Assembly (NCBI GenBank): GCA_963784995.1
Contig: CAWATZ010000003.1
Span: forward strand, 2,790,001-2,854,000
From: CAWATZ01 sp963784995
Lineage (GTDB): Bacteria; Planctomycetota; Planctomycetia; Gemmatales; Gemmataceae
Length of the DNA stretch: 64,000 nt
Direction of reading: 5' to 3'
The notes beneath the pieces were generated by a model that did no database searches, was not told the DNA's origin, and saw nothing but the letters and a program-made list of their open reading frames with translations. Made by a program: the position numbers and the translations under genes. Position 1 is the first letter of the stretch, and every line of letters begins with the position of its first letter. Below are positions 28,241-36,033 of the stretch, piece by piece.

Positions 28241-30402
28241 GTCTCGTCATCGCTGGCCGTCTGCATCAGCTGGGCGTAGTGCCCCTGAAGGGCCCAGAGT
28301 TCCTCGTGGCTGCCGCGCTCGACCACCTTGCCGTTGTCCAGCACCACGATCTCGTCGCAGTCACGGATAGTGCTGAGCCGGTGGGCGACGATCAGGCAGG
28401 CACACTCCCGGCGACTCAGGTTTTCCAGAAGGATCACCTCCGTCTCGGGGTCCAGGGCGCTGGTGGCCTCGTCCAGTACCAGCACCGCCGGCCGGCTAAC
28501 CAGGGCGCGGGCAATCTCCAATCGCTGTCGCTGGCCGCCGCTCAGGTTGGCCCCGTCCTCCTGCAATACGCCGTCCAGGCCGCCCGGCAGCGACGTGAGG
28601 ACGTCGTCCAGGACGGCGTCCCGGCAGGCTCCCAGAAGGGCTTCCTCGCGGAGGGTGCTGTCCCACAGCGTCAGGTTCTCGCGCACCGTGCCCTCGAAGA
28701 GCATCAGGTCCTGATCCACGAACCCCAGCGACCGCGCCAGCGCTGCCCGGGGAATCGCGTCCGGCCGCCGGCCATCCAGGAGGACCTCGCCGGACCACGG
28801 CTGATGCAAGCCCAGGATCAGCCGGGCAATGGTGGACTTGCCCGACCCGCTCTTGCCCACCAGAGCCACCCGCCGGCCCGGACTCAAGCGGAGGTCGAAA
28901 TGCTCGATCAGCGGCGGCTCAAGCCGGGCATAGCCGAACGACAGATCGCGGACCTCAACCTGACCTTCGAGCCGGCCGACCACGGCTCCATTTTCATCTC
29001 CCCCGACGGCCGGGGCGGGCAACGCCGGCTGGTCCAGCACGTCATCCAGGCGTTGCAAGTCGGCCCGAAGCTCCTGCAAGGTGCCGCTCAGCCGCGTCAG
29101 CTCCGCGACCGGCTCCAGGAACTGGTGCATCAGGCTCTGGAAGGCCACCAGCATACCCAGAGACAGGGCCCCCGCCATCACCTGCAGGCCGCCGACACCG
29201 AGGACCAGCGACATGGCCAGCCACTCCAGCATGGCCGGCAGCACTCCCAGGGTCAGCGTCGTCGCTTCCAGCTCCTGGTGGGCCATTTCTGCCTTGCCGC
29301 AGTAGCCGGCCCACTTGGCGAAGTAGCCGGTTTCCATGCCCGAGGCCTTGAGCGTCTCGATCCCCTGCAAGCCAGCCAGGCCCGCCGCGGCCACCTTGCC
29401 CTGGTCCTGCACCATGCGCAGACTGGCCTCGACCCGCCGGGGCCCGAGGATGCGCAGGGCGATGAAATTCACGATGGCAAAGACGACGCCAATCCCGGTA
29501 AGCAGCAGACTGAAGCAGCTAAGGATCACCAGGTACAGCCCCATGCGGACCAGGCCGATGAGGGCGTCGGCGAGCTTGCCCGTCAGGATCGTCGCCAGCT
29601 TCTGATTGAGGTGCAGCCGATAGGCAAGTTCGCCGGAATAGCGCTGGCCGTAGAAGGTCAGCGGTAAGCGGAGCAGGTGCCAGTAGAAGCGGGCCGACAG
29701 CTGGGCGGTCAGCGCCAGCATCAGCCGGCGCAGACAGGTCTTCTCCAAGAGCAGAAGCACCATCTGCATCAGGATGGTGATGGTCATCACGGCCAGCAGC
29801 GGCCGGAGCCAGCTGGTGTGCCGTTCGAGCAGCACGTTGTCGATGTAGATGCTGGTGAAGACGGGGATGGCCATGCCCGGCAGTACCAGGAGCAAGCCGG
29901 CCAGCAGGGCCGCGAGCATGACGCCCCAGTAGCCCCGGAGCCGGCCGAACAGGGCCGGCAGCAACCGCGTCGGCCGGCCCTCCTTGCGAAACTCCGGACC
30001 CGGCTTCAGCTCCAGCACGACTCCGGTATAGCCTTCGCTGAATTCCTGCAGCGAGATCTTGCGGTGCCCGGCCATGGGATCGTTGACGTGGACTCCGTTG
30101 CGCGTCATGCCCTCGACGACCAGGAAATGATTGAACTGCCAGTGGACCACGTAGGGGGCCCGCAGCTGGGCCAGCGAGGCCACTTCCCGCGTCAGTCCGC
30201 GTGCCTCCAGCCCGTAGGAGCGGGCCGCCTGGACGATCTGCGATGCCTTGTTGCCGTCGCGCGAAACGCCGCAGCGCTGCCGCAGCTCCGCCAGGGGAAC
30301 AAAGCGACCGTGATAGCCAAGGACAATGCCCAGGGCCGCCGCCCCGCATTCGACAGCTTCCATCTGCAATAGAGTGGGTGTGCGAACCCGATCCCAGGAC
30401 AT
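28237..30402 (-). CDS. C39-peptidase-containing RiPP export ABC transporter (peptidase/permease/ATPase)
   Basis: Intact exporter of about 721 residues that should cut leader peptides after Gly-Gly and export the core. Domain order: C39 peptidase (about 1-140) with catalytic Cys19 in LLQMEAVECGAAALG, His in FNHFLVVEG and Asp in VNDPMAGHRK; a six-span permease; and an ATPase with GKSGSGKST, NLSGGQRQRLEIARAL and VLVLDEATSALD. All catalytic residues are present. I start at the ATG 30402 (GGAGGG, 8-base spacer); in-frame ATGs at 30423 and 30432 lie at the edge of the large inverted repeat and have poorer sites. The matching substrates are the Nif11 peptides at 34728 and 35371. Confidence 0.92.
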   Translation of the reverse strand: MSWDRVRTPTLLQMEAVECGAAALGIVLGYHGRFVPLAELRQRCGVSRDGNKASQIVQAARSYGLEARGLTREVASLAQLRAPYVVHWQFNHFLVVEGMTRNGVHVNDPMAGHRKISLQEFSEGYTGVVLELKPGPEFRKEGRPTRLLPALFGRLRGYWGVMLAALLAGLLLVLPGMAIPVFTSIYIDNVLLERHTSWLRPLLAVMTITILMQMVLLLLEKTCLRRLMLALTAQLSARFYWHLLRLPLTFYGQRYSGELAYRLHLNQKLATILTGKLADALIGLVRMGLYLVILSCFSLLLTGIGVVFAIVNFIALRILGPRRVEASLRMVQDQGKVAAAGLAGLQGIETLKASGMETGYFAKWAGYCGKAEMAHQELEATTLTLGVLPAMLEWLAMSLVLGVGGLQVMAGALSLGMLVAFQSLMHQFLEPVAELTRLSGTLQELRADLQRLDDVLDQPALPAPAVGGDENGAVVGRLEGQVEVRDLSFGYARLEPPLIEHFDLRLSPGRRVALVGKSGSGKSTIARLILGLHQPWSGEVLLDGRRPDAIPRAALARSLGFVDQDLMLFEGTVRENLTLWDSTLREEALLGACRDAVLDDVLTSLPGGLDGVLQEDGANLSGGQRQRLEIARALVSRPAVLVLDEATSALDPETEVILLENLSRRECACLIVAHRLSTIRDCDEIVVLDNGKVVERGSHEELWALQGHYAQLMQTASDDET

Positions 30403-30430
30403 CGGGGAAACCCTCCTCGTCATAATCCTC

Positions 30431-30618
30431 AATCCTCAAGAAGAGGAGAAAGAGTAAGATGAAGATTAAGATTAGGAAGAGGATTAAGAGCAAGAGCAAG
30501 AGTAAGAGCAGGATCAAACGCGTCCTCCAGGGCATTCTTACTCTTACTCTTCATCCTGCTCTTAATCCTCTTCCTAATCTTAATCTTCATCTTACTCTTT
30601 CTCCTCTTCTTGAGGATT
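30431..30618. repeat. 62-bp-arm perfect inverted repeat, purine/pyrimidine biased, inside the RiPP export operon
   Basis: Arms 30431-30492 and 30557-30618 are exact reverse complements over 62 bases. The 64-base centre also pairs partly. One strand of each arm is almost all A/G with scattered T, built of AAGATTAAG- and AAGAGTAAGAG-like units. It fills the gap between the HlyD stop (30618-30620) and the C39 ABC start (30402). In the operon mRNA it would form an extremely long hairpin. Confidence 0.9.
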
Positions 30619-32114
30619 TAGGGTTTCGGATTTTCTGAGCTTGCCCCCTCATCCGGGGCCGTCGCCGTGAACCAGGAGCGCAGCAGCGGCATCAGGAACG
30701 TGATTGGCCGGCGTTCCTCCAGCGTGACGCGCACCTGTGTCGTGGTGCCGGCCGACAGCTGGATGGGCGGCCCGGCCGAGGTCCAGCGATAGCCGCTCAT
30801 GGTGTCGCCGCGCTCCAGCTCCACCTCCACCTCGATCATGCCGCCCTTCTGTGTCAGCCCTTGCACCACTTCCGGATTGCCCACCCGTGCGGCGAGAGTT
30901 TGCTCGGTCACCGGGAACGGAGCCACCCGGGTCACCGTGCCGACGATGCTGCCGTAGCGTTCGCGCTCTACCGTCGTCGGCGTCACCCGCACTTGCATTC
31001 CCTTCTGGATGCGCTTGCCGCTGCGCACGGGGAAGTAGGCCAGGTTTTTCAGACTCCCGGACCGATCGCCTCCTGCGACACCTGACGACTGCGCCGAGAC
31101 CAGTTCCAGGGAACCGATCCGCCCTCCCGTCGAGACCACCTCGCCGGGATGGACCGACAGCTCCAGGATCCGGCCGGCCTCGGGACTGAGGACCTTGCCG
31201 TTCTGGGCGATCAGCCCTTCCAGCTCGTGGACCTTGGTTTCCTGTTCCACCAGCTGGTTGGTTCGGGTCGCCTGGCTCTGGGCGATTTCCTGCTCGACCT
31301 GGATGGCCCGGACCTCCAACTGCTTCAGCTGCAGTTGCAGCTCGGCGATCCGTGTCCGCTGCTGCAACAGCTGCTGCTGCGTCTCGACGTTTTTCAGGTC
31401 CAGCTCGGTCAGGCGCATGTCCAGGTTGGCCCGCTGCAGGCTGCGATCCAGCCAGGCGGACTCGGCCTGCAGGACGGTTTCCTCGCTGATCAGGCGCTTC
31501 TCGGCCAGCCGGCGGGCACTTTCCAGGCGGGCCTTGAGTCCCTCGTCAAGACCCTGCGTCTCCTTGCGGCCCTGCTGCAACTTCTCCCTCTGGACCTTGA
31601 GGTAGTCGTTGCTGCGGGCTTGCAGCTGGGCCACCACCTGCTCGATCTTGCCGATGGTCTCCTGCAGCACCTTCTCCTGGGCCGAGCGCAGCCGCTTTTC
31701 TTGCTCCAGGCGCGCTTTTTCCAAGGCCATCTGAGAATTGTTAATGCGCTGCAGCTCCTTCCGCCGGGTGATGGCTTGCTGCAACTGCTGCTGCTGCTCG
31801 GGGAGATTGAGGATGGCGAGTACGTCGCCGGGATGGACGGCCTGATTGCGCTCGACACACAGCTTGACGATCTGACCGCCGAAGGAAACCTGCAAGGGCC
31901 GGACGTGGTCAGGAGTGACAAGAACGCCGACCCCATCCACGGTCTGGGGAATTCGGCCAAGGAAGGCCCACGCCACCGTCAGCCCCCCCAGCAGCAGCAA
32001 CCCGGTCAGGGGAAGCCAGACCCAGGCGCTGGTGGTGCGAAAGGGCTTGTCCAGTTCCTCCGGAACACAATAGCGCTGCAAGGACTCCTTGCGGAACATC
32101 TGATTGAGTTGCAT
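30618..32114 (-). CDS. HlyD-family periplasmic adaptor of the RiPP exporter (NHLM type)
   Basis: Intact 498-residue membrane fusion protein. One membrane anchor (about 30-54), a first lipoyl half (VSFGGQIVKLCVERNQAVHPGDVLA), a very long coiled coil (about 100-290, rich in Q, E, L and R), a second lipoyl half (GKVLSPEAGRILELSVHPGE) and a C-terminal barrel (GMQVRVTPTTVERERYGSIV; GGMIEVEVELE), which is the pattern of NHLM secretion HlyD proteins. It bridges the ABC pair to the TolC protein encoded just upstream. GAGGAATCACC precedes the ATG. A 62-bp-arm repeat separates it from the next gene. Confidence 0.9.
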   Translation of the reverse strand: MQLNQMFRKESLQRYCVPEELDKPFRTTSAWVWLPLTGLLLLGGLTVAWAFLGRIPQTVDGVGVLVTPDHVRPLQVSFGGQIVKLCVERNQAVHPGDVLAILNLPEQQQQLQQAITRRKELQRINNSQMALEKARLEQEKRLRSAQEKVLQETIGKIEQVVAQLQARSNDYLKVQREKLQQGRKETQGLDEGLKARLESARRLAEKRLISEETVLQAESAWLDRSLQRANLDMRLTELDLKNVETQQQLLQQRTRIAELQLQLKQLEVRAIQVEQEIAQSQATRTNQLVEQETKVHELEGLIAQNGKVLSPEAGRILELSVHPGEVVSTGGRIGSLELVSAQSSGVAGGDRSGSLKNLAYFPVRSGKRIQKGMQVRVTPTTVERERYGSIVGTVTRVAPFPVTEQTLAARVGNPEVVQGLTQKGGMIEVEVELERGDTMSGYRWTSAGPPIQLSAGTTTQVRVTLEERRPITFLMPLLRSWFTATAPDEGASSENPKP

Positions 32115-32250
32115 GGTGATTCCTCAACGCGGCAGGGACCCTGAACGATGTTCTCGAAGCTATTTTACCGCGTTGCGAAGGCATTGTCACCAGAGTCCAG
32201 TCGCGGCCAGCGCCTCCTCGATGAACTGGCGGAGACTCGACCCGAGACAA

Positions 32251-33561
32251 TCAGTTCCCTCCACACTGCTTGTCTTTCTTCGCATGACACGTCTTTCCAA
32301 GCGAAACCAGCTTGTCCTCGAAGCAGATCTTGTGGTGCGCCAGCATTGTTCCCAGCTGCCGTTCCAGCTGTGTCAGGGCCAGCTGCCAGTCGAGCTGGGC
32401 CAGGGAGCGGTCGCGCTGGGCGTCGGCCTGGTTGCGCTGGGCGGTCAGCCGTTCCCGGACGTCCGCGAAACGGGCCGTCTCGCCCTTCTCGGTGATGGCC
32501 TTGAGATAGCGGGTTGCGGCCTGGTAGCGCGCTTCCTGAACAGTCAGCTGTTCGCTGGCCTGGCTGGCCTGGATCAAGGCACGCTGCAACTGGAACAGCA
32601 CCTGGTCCTTCACCTGCTCGAACGCCTTTTGCTTCTGTTCAAGCTGCAGTTGACCGCGGTCCCTCTCATAAGGATCGCACGCCTCGGCGGACACTTTCGC
32701 CGCCTCGATTTCCAGCCGTGCCCGCACCAGCTCGTTGCGGCACTTCAGGGCCGTCGCGACCGCAGGATCCCACGCCGGCAGCGGCACCAGGCCAGCCGCT
32801 TCATCGACCGGGACCAGCTTCGGCCCGTCGCAGGGGAGAAAACCCGCCGCGTGGCGCAGCTGCCGTTCCGCTTCCTGGAGGCCCGGGCGAGCCGACCCGG
32901 CGGTGAGCGCCTGGTTGTACTCGGCCCGTGCCAGCTGCCGCTGCTCGTCCAGGCGCTCCAGGTCCGGAAGAGCCAGCTGCCGCTCCTTGTACTGGGCCTG
33001 GGCATTGTCATAGAGCTTCTCGGCCAGGCGCAGCGCCTCCTCCCGCGTTTGCAGGACCGCGTAACTGAATCGGAGGTTCCAGTAAGCGGACTCGACCCCC
33101 AGCAGCAGCTCCTCGACCTGGAGCATGAGTTCGACCTTGGACTTCTCGTAGTTGACCCGCGCTACCCGGGCCTCGGTGGAACCGCCGAAGGTGACCGGCA
33201 GACACTTCTCACACTGCGACGACTTGCGTGCCGTTTCCTCAAGGACCGCCCGGGCGATGGGAGGGTTGAGGGTCAGCACACAGATCGCTTCCTCTCCCAG
33301 CCGGCCCGTCTGGATCGCCTGCAGCACACACTCCCGCAACGTGATCGACCGCCAGGCCTCCTTCATTTCGGGCAGCGGCAACAGGGCGGGTAGCTGGCCG
33401 GGTATCGCCGGGGTGTGAGGAGGAAGAGGGGCGGCAACCGGGAGCGTGTAAATCCGGAGGGTTTCGTGGCACTGGTCGTGGTTCAGATACTCCGAAGGAA
33501 AGCAGCCAGCGGAACCGAGCAGCAGCGCCATCAGCAGAACGACCGTTCTACCCTGTCGCAT
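32251..33561 (-). CDS. TolC-family outer-membrane lipoprotein of the RiPP exporter
   Basis: Intact 436-residue outer-membrane channel. The ATG at 33561 gives MRQGRTVVLLMALLLGSAGC, a lipoprotein signal with the Cys at about residue 20. OEP helices follow (LQVEELLLGVESAYWNLRFS; EEALRLAEKLYDNAQAQYKE; LQRALIQASQASEQLTVQEA; AQLDWQLALTQLERQLGTML). Extra Cys occur in HDQCHE, QCEKCLP and KQCGG. It lies between the GNAT gene and hlyD on the same strand, so it most likely completes a dedicated three-layer exporter. An in-frame start at 33606 would put extra residues before the signal and is less likely. Confidence 0.86.
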   Translation of the reverse strand: MRQGRTVVLLMALLLGSAGCFPSEYLNHDQCHETLRIYTLPVAAPLPPHTPAIPGQLPALLPLPEMKEAWRSITLRECVLQAIQTGRLGEEAICVLTLNPPIARAVLEETARKSSQCEKCLPVTFGGSTEARVARVNYEKSKVELMLQVEELLLGVESAYWNLRFSYAVLQTREEALRLAEKLYDNAQAQYKERQLALPDLERLDEQRQLARAEYNQALTAGSARPGLQEAERQLRHAAGFLPCDGPKLVPVDEAAGLVPLPAWDPAVATALKCRNELVRARLEIEAAKVSAEACDPYERDRGQLQLEQKQKAFEQVKDQVLFQLQRALIQASQASEQLTVQEARYQAATRYLKAITEKGETARFADVRERLTAQRNQADAQRDRSLAQLDWQLALTQLERQLGTMLAHHKICFEDKLVSLGKTCHAKKDKQCGGN

Positions 33562-33708
33562 TGCCCATCCCCCCAGGATTGGGCCCGTACACCATTGTCC
33601 AGGCACCTGATCTTTTCATCGACCTCCGGAACTGGGCCCGATCAGGAAAACCTCACCGGAAAGGCGGTCTGTAACGAATCCGCGGAACGTGCGGGGCAGA
33701 GACAACTT

Positions 33709-34653
33709 TCACGACCGGGGAAAGATGCGTGTGCTGCCCTCGGTCACGGTCACCCGGGCGTCGGGCATGAACGGCAGCAGACGCCGCATCAGGAAATCGA
33801 CCAGCGGGTTGCCGGCGTGGGAGCCACAGCAGCCGGAGGCGTCCGGAAGGTGCTTTTCGGCAGCCACGTGCAAGCGTAAGGACTCGGCCAGGAGGCGAAT
33901 CCCCAGTCCCTTGGCGGGCAGTTCCGGGTCAACGACCAGGCTGGTGTAGCGGATGGTCCGGGGAGCGATGCGGTGCGTGACTATCCAGCCGCGAACCTCG
34001 TCGCGGTAACGCAAACCCAGGCTATTGAGCGGTTCCAGTCTCTCCGGCTCCCGGAAGGGCGACAGGAACTCGGGATAGTCGCCGCGTTGCTCGTGTTCCA
34101 GGAGGCGCTCCCGTTCTCGCTCCGTCAGGTCGCGCCAGGGAAAGATCTGGTAGCCGGGGGGTAGGGAGGTCTTTTTGACCAGCCAGGGTGCGGTGAGCAG
34201 TTTCTCCGCCGAGCCGGAGCCGACCTGGAAGAGGAACATGCGCGGTTGGGGCGGGTCCCAGCCACAGCGCTGCAGCAGCCGTTTCAGGGCCGGCGTTGTC
34301 GGCTTGCCCCCGGCGAAGGCCAGTTCGCCCCAACCGACTCCGCGCTGGACCAGTTCGCTTTCCAGCCGGGTCAGCAGCGCGGTGCCGATGCCCCGATTGC
34401 GGAACGAGGGAGCGACGAACAGCGACAGGACCGTGGCCTCCTGGCCGTTGGGTTGAATGGCCGCCAGTGCCAGCCCGGCGGGTACACCAGCGCAAGCCGC
34501 CACGGCGACAAGAGAAGGGTCCGTTTCCAGGTCAAGGAGACAAGAGCGAAACTGAGGAAAGGTCATCTCCGCCCAGGGCAGGAGCTGCTTTCTCTGCTGT
34601 GCGAGAAACAACTCCAGGGAGGGTATCAGGGATGGAGGGGGCGTCGGGTTCAT
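33709..34653 (-). CDS. two-domain GNAT acyltransferase, candidate RiPP maturase
   Basis: Intact 314-residue protein with two GNAT folds. The first (about 20-150) has VLSLFVAPSFRNRGIGTALL, the acyl-CoA pyrophosphate loop. The second (about 165-300) has YTSLVVDPELPAKGLGIRLL. It is the only modifying-enzyme candidate between the Nif11 precursors and the exporter. GNAT maturases that put fatty acyl groups on Lys/Orn side chains are known from selidamide RiPPs with Nif11/NHLP-type leaders. Both cores here start with Lys right after the Gly-Gly, so side-chain or N-terminal acylation is a reasonable guess. It could instead be an immunity or resistance acetylase. Confidence 0.78.
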   Translation of the reverse strand: MNPTPPPSLIPSLELFLAQQRKQLLPWAEMTFPQFRSCLLDLETDPSLVAVAACAGVPAGLALAAIQPNGQEATVLSLFVAPSFRNRGIGTALLTRLESELVQRGVGWGELAFAGGKPTTPALKRLLQRCGWDPPQPRMFLFQVGSGSAEKLLTAPWLVKKTSLPPGYQIFPWRDLTERERERLLEHEQRGDYPEFLSPFREPERLEPLNSLGLRYRDEVRGWIVTHRIAPRTIRYTSLVVDPELPAKGLGIRLLAESLRLHVAAEKHLPDASGCCGSHAGNPLVDFLMRRLLPFMPDARVTVTEGSTRIFPRS

Positions 34654-34682
34654 GGACAGCCCACGTGCTTGAGAAATCGATT

Positions 34683-34711
34683 CTCCCCTCTCCCTGCCGG
34701 GGAGAGGGGAG
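34683..34711. terminator. hairpin between precursor B and the GNAT gene
   Basis: CTCCCCTCTCC pairs with GGGAGAGGGGAG around a short loop. It lies between the precursor B stop (34728) and the GNAT start (34653). A partial terminator here would keep precursor mRNA more abundant than enzyme and exporter mRNA. No T-run is visible. The same arm sequence recurs at 56689 and, inverted, near 56836. Confidence 0.5.
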
Positions 34712-34727
34712 TTTTGTCCGCTGGCTC

Positions 34728-34985
34728 TTACCAGCCCCGGCGGCCGAAGCCGAAGCCCCGGCCGAAGCCGCGCTTGCCGCCGGCCACCATCTCCAGCTCG
34801 AAGTCGGACAGTTCCGACTCGGTGAAACTGGCCACCGCCTCGTTCGCGGTGAACGTGAAGCCGTGAGCCCCAGCCAGACTCACCAGCTCCTCCGGGCCAC
34901 AGCCACTCTCGATTGCCTGCCGGACCTGCGCCTGCAGGTTCGCGTCAGTGGCCAGCTGGCCACGAAAAGCCTCAATTCCGGACAC
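34728..34985 (-). CDS. Nif11-type RiPP precursor peptide B
   Basis: An 85-residue precursor. The leader is MSGIEAFRGQLATDANLQAQ..., then PEELVSLAGAHGFTFTANEA and LSDFELEMVAGG, the Nif11-like pattern ending in Gly-Gly. The predicted core after GG is KRGFGRGFGFGRRGW (15 residues): no Cys, Ser or Thr, but Gly, Phe, Arg and a terminal Trp. So it cannot form lanthionine, azoline or disulfide rings, and modification at Lys, the N-terminus or the aromatic/Arg residues is expected. The start is a GTG at 34985 with AAGGAG. It has its own upstream motif shared with precursor A. Confidence 0.87.
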   Translation of the reverse strand: MSGIEAFRGQLATDANLQAQVRQAIESGCGPEELVSLAGAHGFTFTANEAVASFTESELSDFELEMVAGGKRGFGRGFGFGRRGW

Positions 34986-35116
34986 GTGTGTCTCCTTTGC
35001 GACTGGAAGTGTGTTGAACCTCAATGTGTGGTAGTTCCCCGTCACCCAGGCTCGCGAGCCTCCGTTGAACGGAAAACCCCTCTGTTTCATTTTATCCTTG
35101 CTCCCCTGGAGAGGGA

Positions 35117-35136
35117 ACAAGTCAAACTGGGAAAAG
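35117..35136 (-). promoter_or_regulatory. motif shared upstream of both precursor genes (copy B)
   Basis: On the minus strand 35117-35129 reads CAGTTTGACTTGT, and flanking AAAA/CC bases also agree with copy A (35853-35872) over about 20 bases with two differences. The TTGACT core looks like a -35 element; a TAAAAT lies about 25 bases downstream. It lies about 130 bases before the precursor B start. Confidence 0.45.
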
Positions 35137-35159
35137 TGGCTCGGCTATTTGAACAGGGG

Positions 35160-35175
35160 CAATTTCCGGAAATTG
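35160..35175. repeat. 16-bp perfect palindrome between the two precursor genes
   Basis: CAATTTCCGGAAATTG is a perfect palindrome, flanked by weaker pairing (GAAC ... GTTC). On the minus strand it lies after precursor A and just upstream of the precursor B promoter motif, so it could be an operator or the terminator of precursor A. Confidence 0.5.
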
Positions 35176-35370
35176 GGCCGTTCACAAGGTAGCGCCTGGC
35201 TCTCCAGGACAGTCAGCGGGTCGGGGGGAGTCAGCGCCCTGGCCGGAAGATCGCCGCGAACGGTGCCGGCCAGGGACGTTAGTGCGGTCCGAAACGGCAG
35301 GGTTCAGTCTCCGACGAGCAGGGTTTCCGGAGGACCAAACGGTGCCATCTCGCCCGCGTCAACCAGAAGG

Positions 35371-35658
35371 TCACCAGCCCCTGCGGCCGAAACCTCCGAA
35401 CAAACGGAAGCCGCCCCAGCGACCGAAGCCCAGGCCAACCCCCACCTTGCCGCCGGAAACCATCTCCAGTTCAAAGTCGGACAGTTCCGATTCCGCAAAG
35501 CTGTTCATGGCCTCCTCGGTTGTGAAGGAATAACCCTGAGCCCCGGCCAAATTCAGCAGTTCCTCCATGCCGCCGCCGGCTTCAATGGTTTGCCGGACTT
35601 GAGCTTGCAGAACGGGATCAGTGGCGAGTTTCTCGCGAAAGGCTTCTACTGCAGGCAT
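35371..35658 (-). CDS. Nif11-type RiPP precursor peptide A
   Basis: A 95-residue precursor. The leader is MPAVEAFREKLATDPVLQAQ..., then MEELLNLAGAQGYSFTTEEA and LSDFELEMVSGG. The predicted core starts KVGVGLGFGRWGGFRLF and ends GGFGRRGW, 25 residues, again without Cys, Ser or Thr. It shares FGRRGW at the C-terminus and Lys at core position 1 with precursor B. The ATG at 35658 has AAGGAGG. Leaders are about two-thirds identical and cores differ mainly in length, as expected for duplicated precursors served by one set of enzymes. Confidence 0.87.
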   Translation of the reverse strand: MPAVEAFREKLATDPVLQAQVRQTIEAGGGMEELLNLAGAQGYSFTTEEAMNSFAESELSDFELEMVSGGKVGVGLGFGRWGGFRLFGGFGRRGW

Positions 35659-36033
35659 GTTTGCCTCCTTCTCTAATTGGGAACAACGTTGGTCCACGAA
35701 CGAAGGCGGCATCCTCAGCACCACGGGCCAGCTCACTCCCTGCTCGGCCGGAGGGATGGCAAGGGGCGTTCCTTGCCGATCTCCCGGAGGTGTGCCAGCA
35801 CCCAGGAACGGAGGGCCCCTGTTCTAAGCGTATCGCCGTTCCCCTCTCGAAGACAAGTCAAGCTGGAAAAAACACAAAAGACATAGACGAAGAGGCTGTC
35901 TCCGGCTGCTGAGCAATCTGGGTTGAGCCGAGCTGTTCCGTGGTCTGGCTCTGCCGCTTTTGTCCAAGGTGCCGGCGACCGGGGTCCGATACCTGACAAG
36001 GGACTGTCAAGAAACCTCAAGGAGTTCCCAAGC
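35659..36033. other. divergent intergenic region between the RiPP precursor and YiiX-like genes
   Basis: 375 bases. Besides the shared motif at 35853-35872 I see no repeat or small gene. The plus-strand gene at 36034 has AAGGAG just before its start. Confidence 0.5.
35853..35872 (-). promoter_or_regulatory. motif shared upstream of both precursor genes (copy A)
   Basis: Minus strand 35853-35865 reads CAGCTTGACTTGT, with one mismatch to copy B. It is about 195 bases before the precursor A start. It is probably the precursor promoter or a regulator site. Confidence 0.45.

Noticed and set aside
28279..29667. Plus-strand 462-codon ORF
   Set aside because: Antisense to the C39 ABC transporter, whose motifs are complete on the minus strand.
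29519..30535. Long minus-strand ORF starting with a Leu/Ile-rich stretch
   Set aside because: The hydrophobic start is a translation of the purine/pyrimidine inverted repeat, and the rest is the C39 ABC gene in a wrong frame.
31149..32144. Plus-strand 331-codon Leu/Gln-rich ORF
   Set aside because: Antisense of the HlyD coiled coil; no family features or ribosome site.
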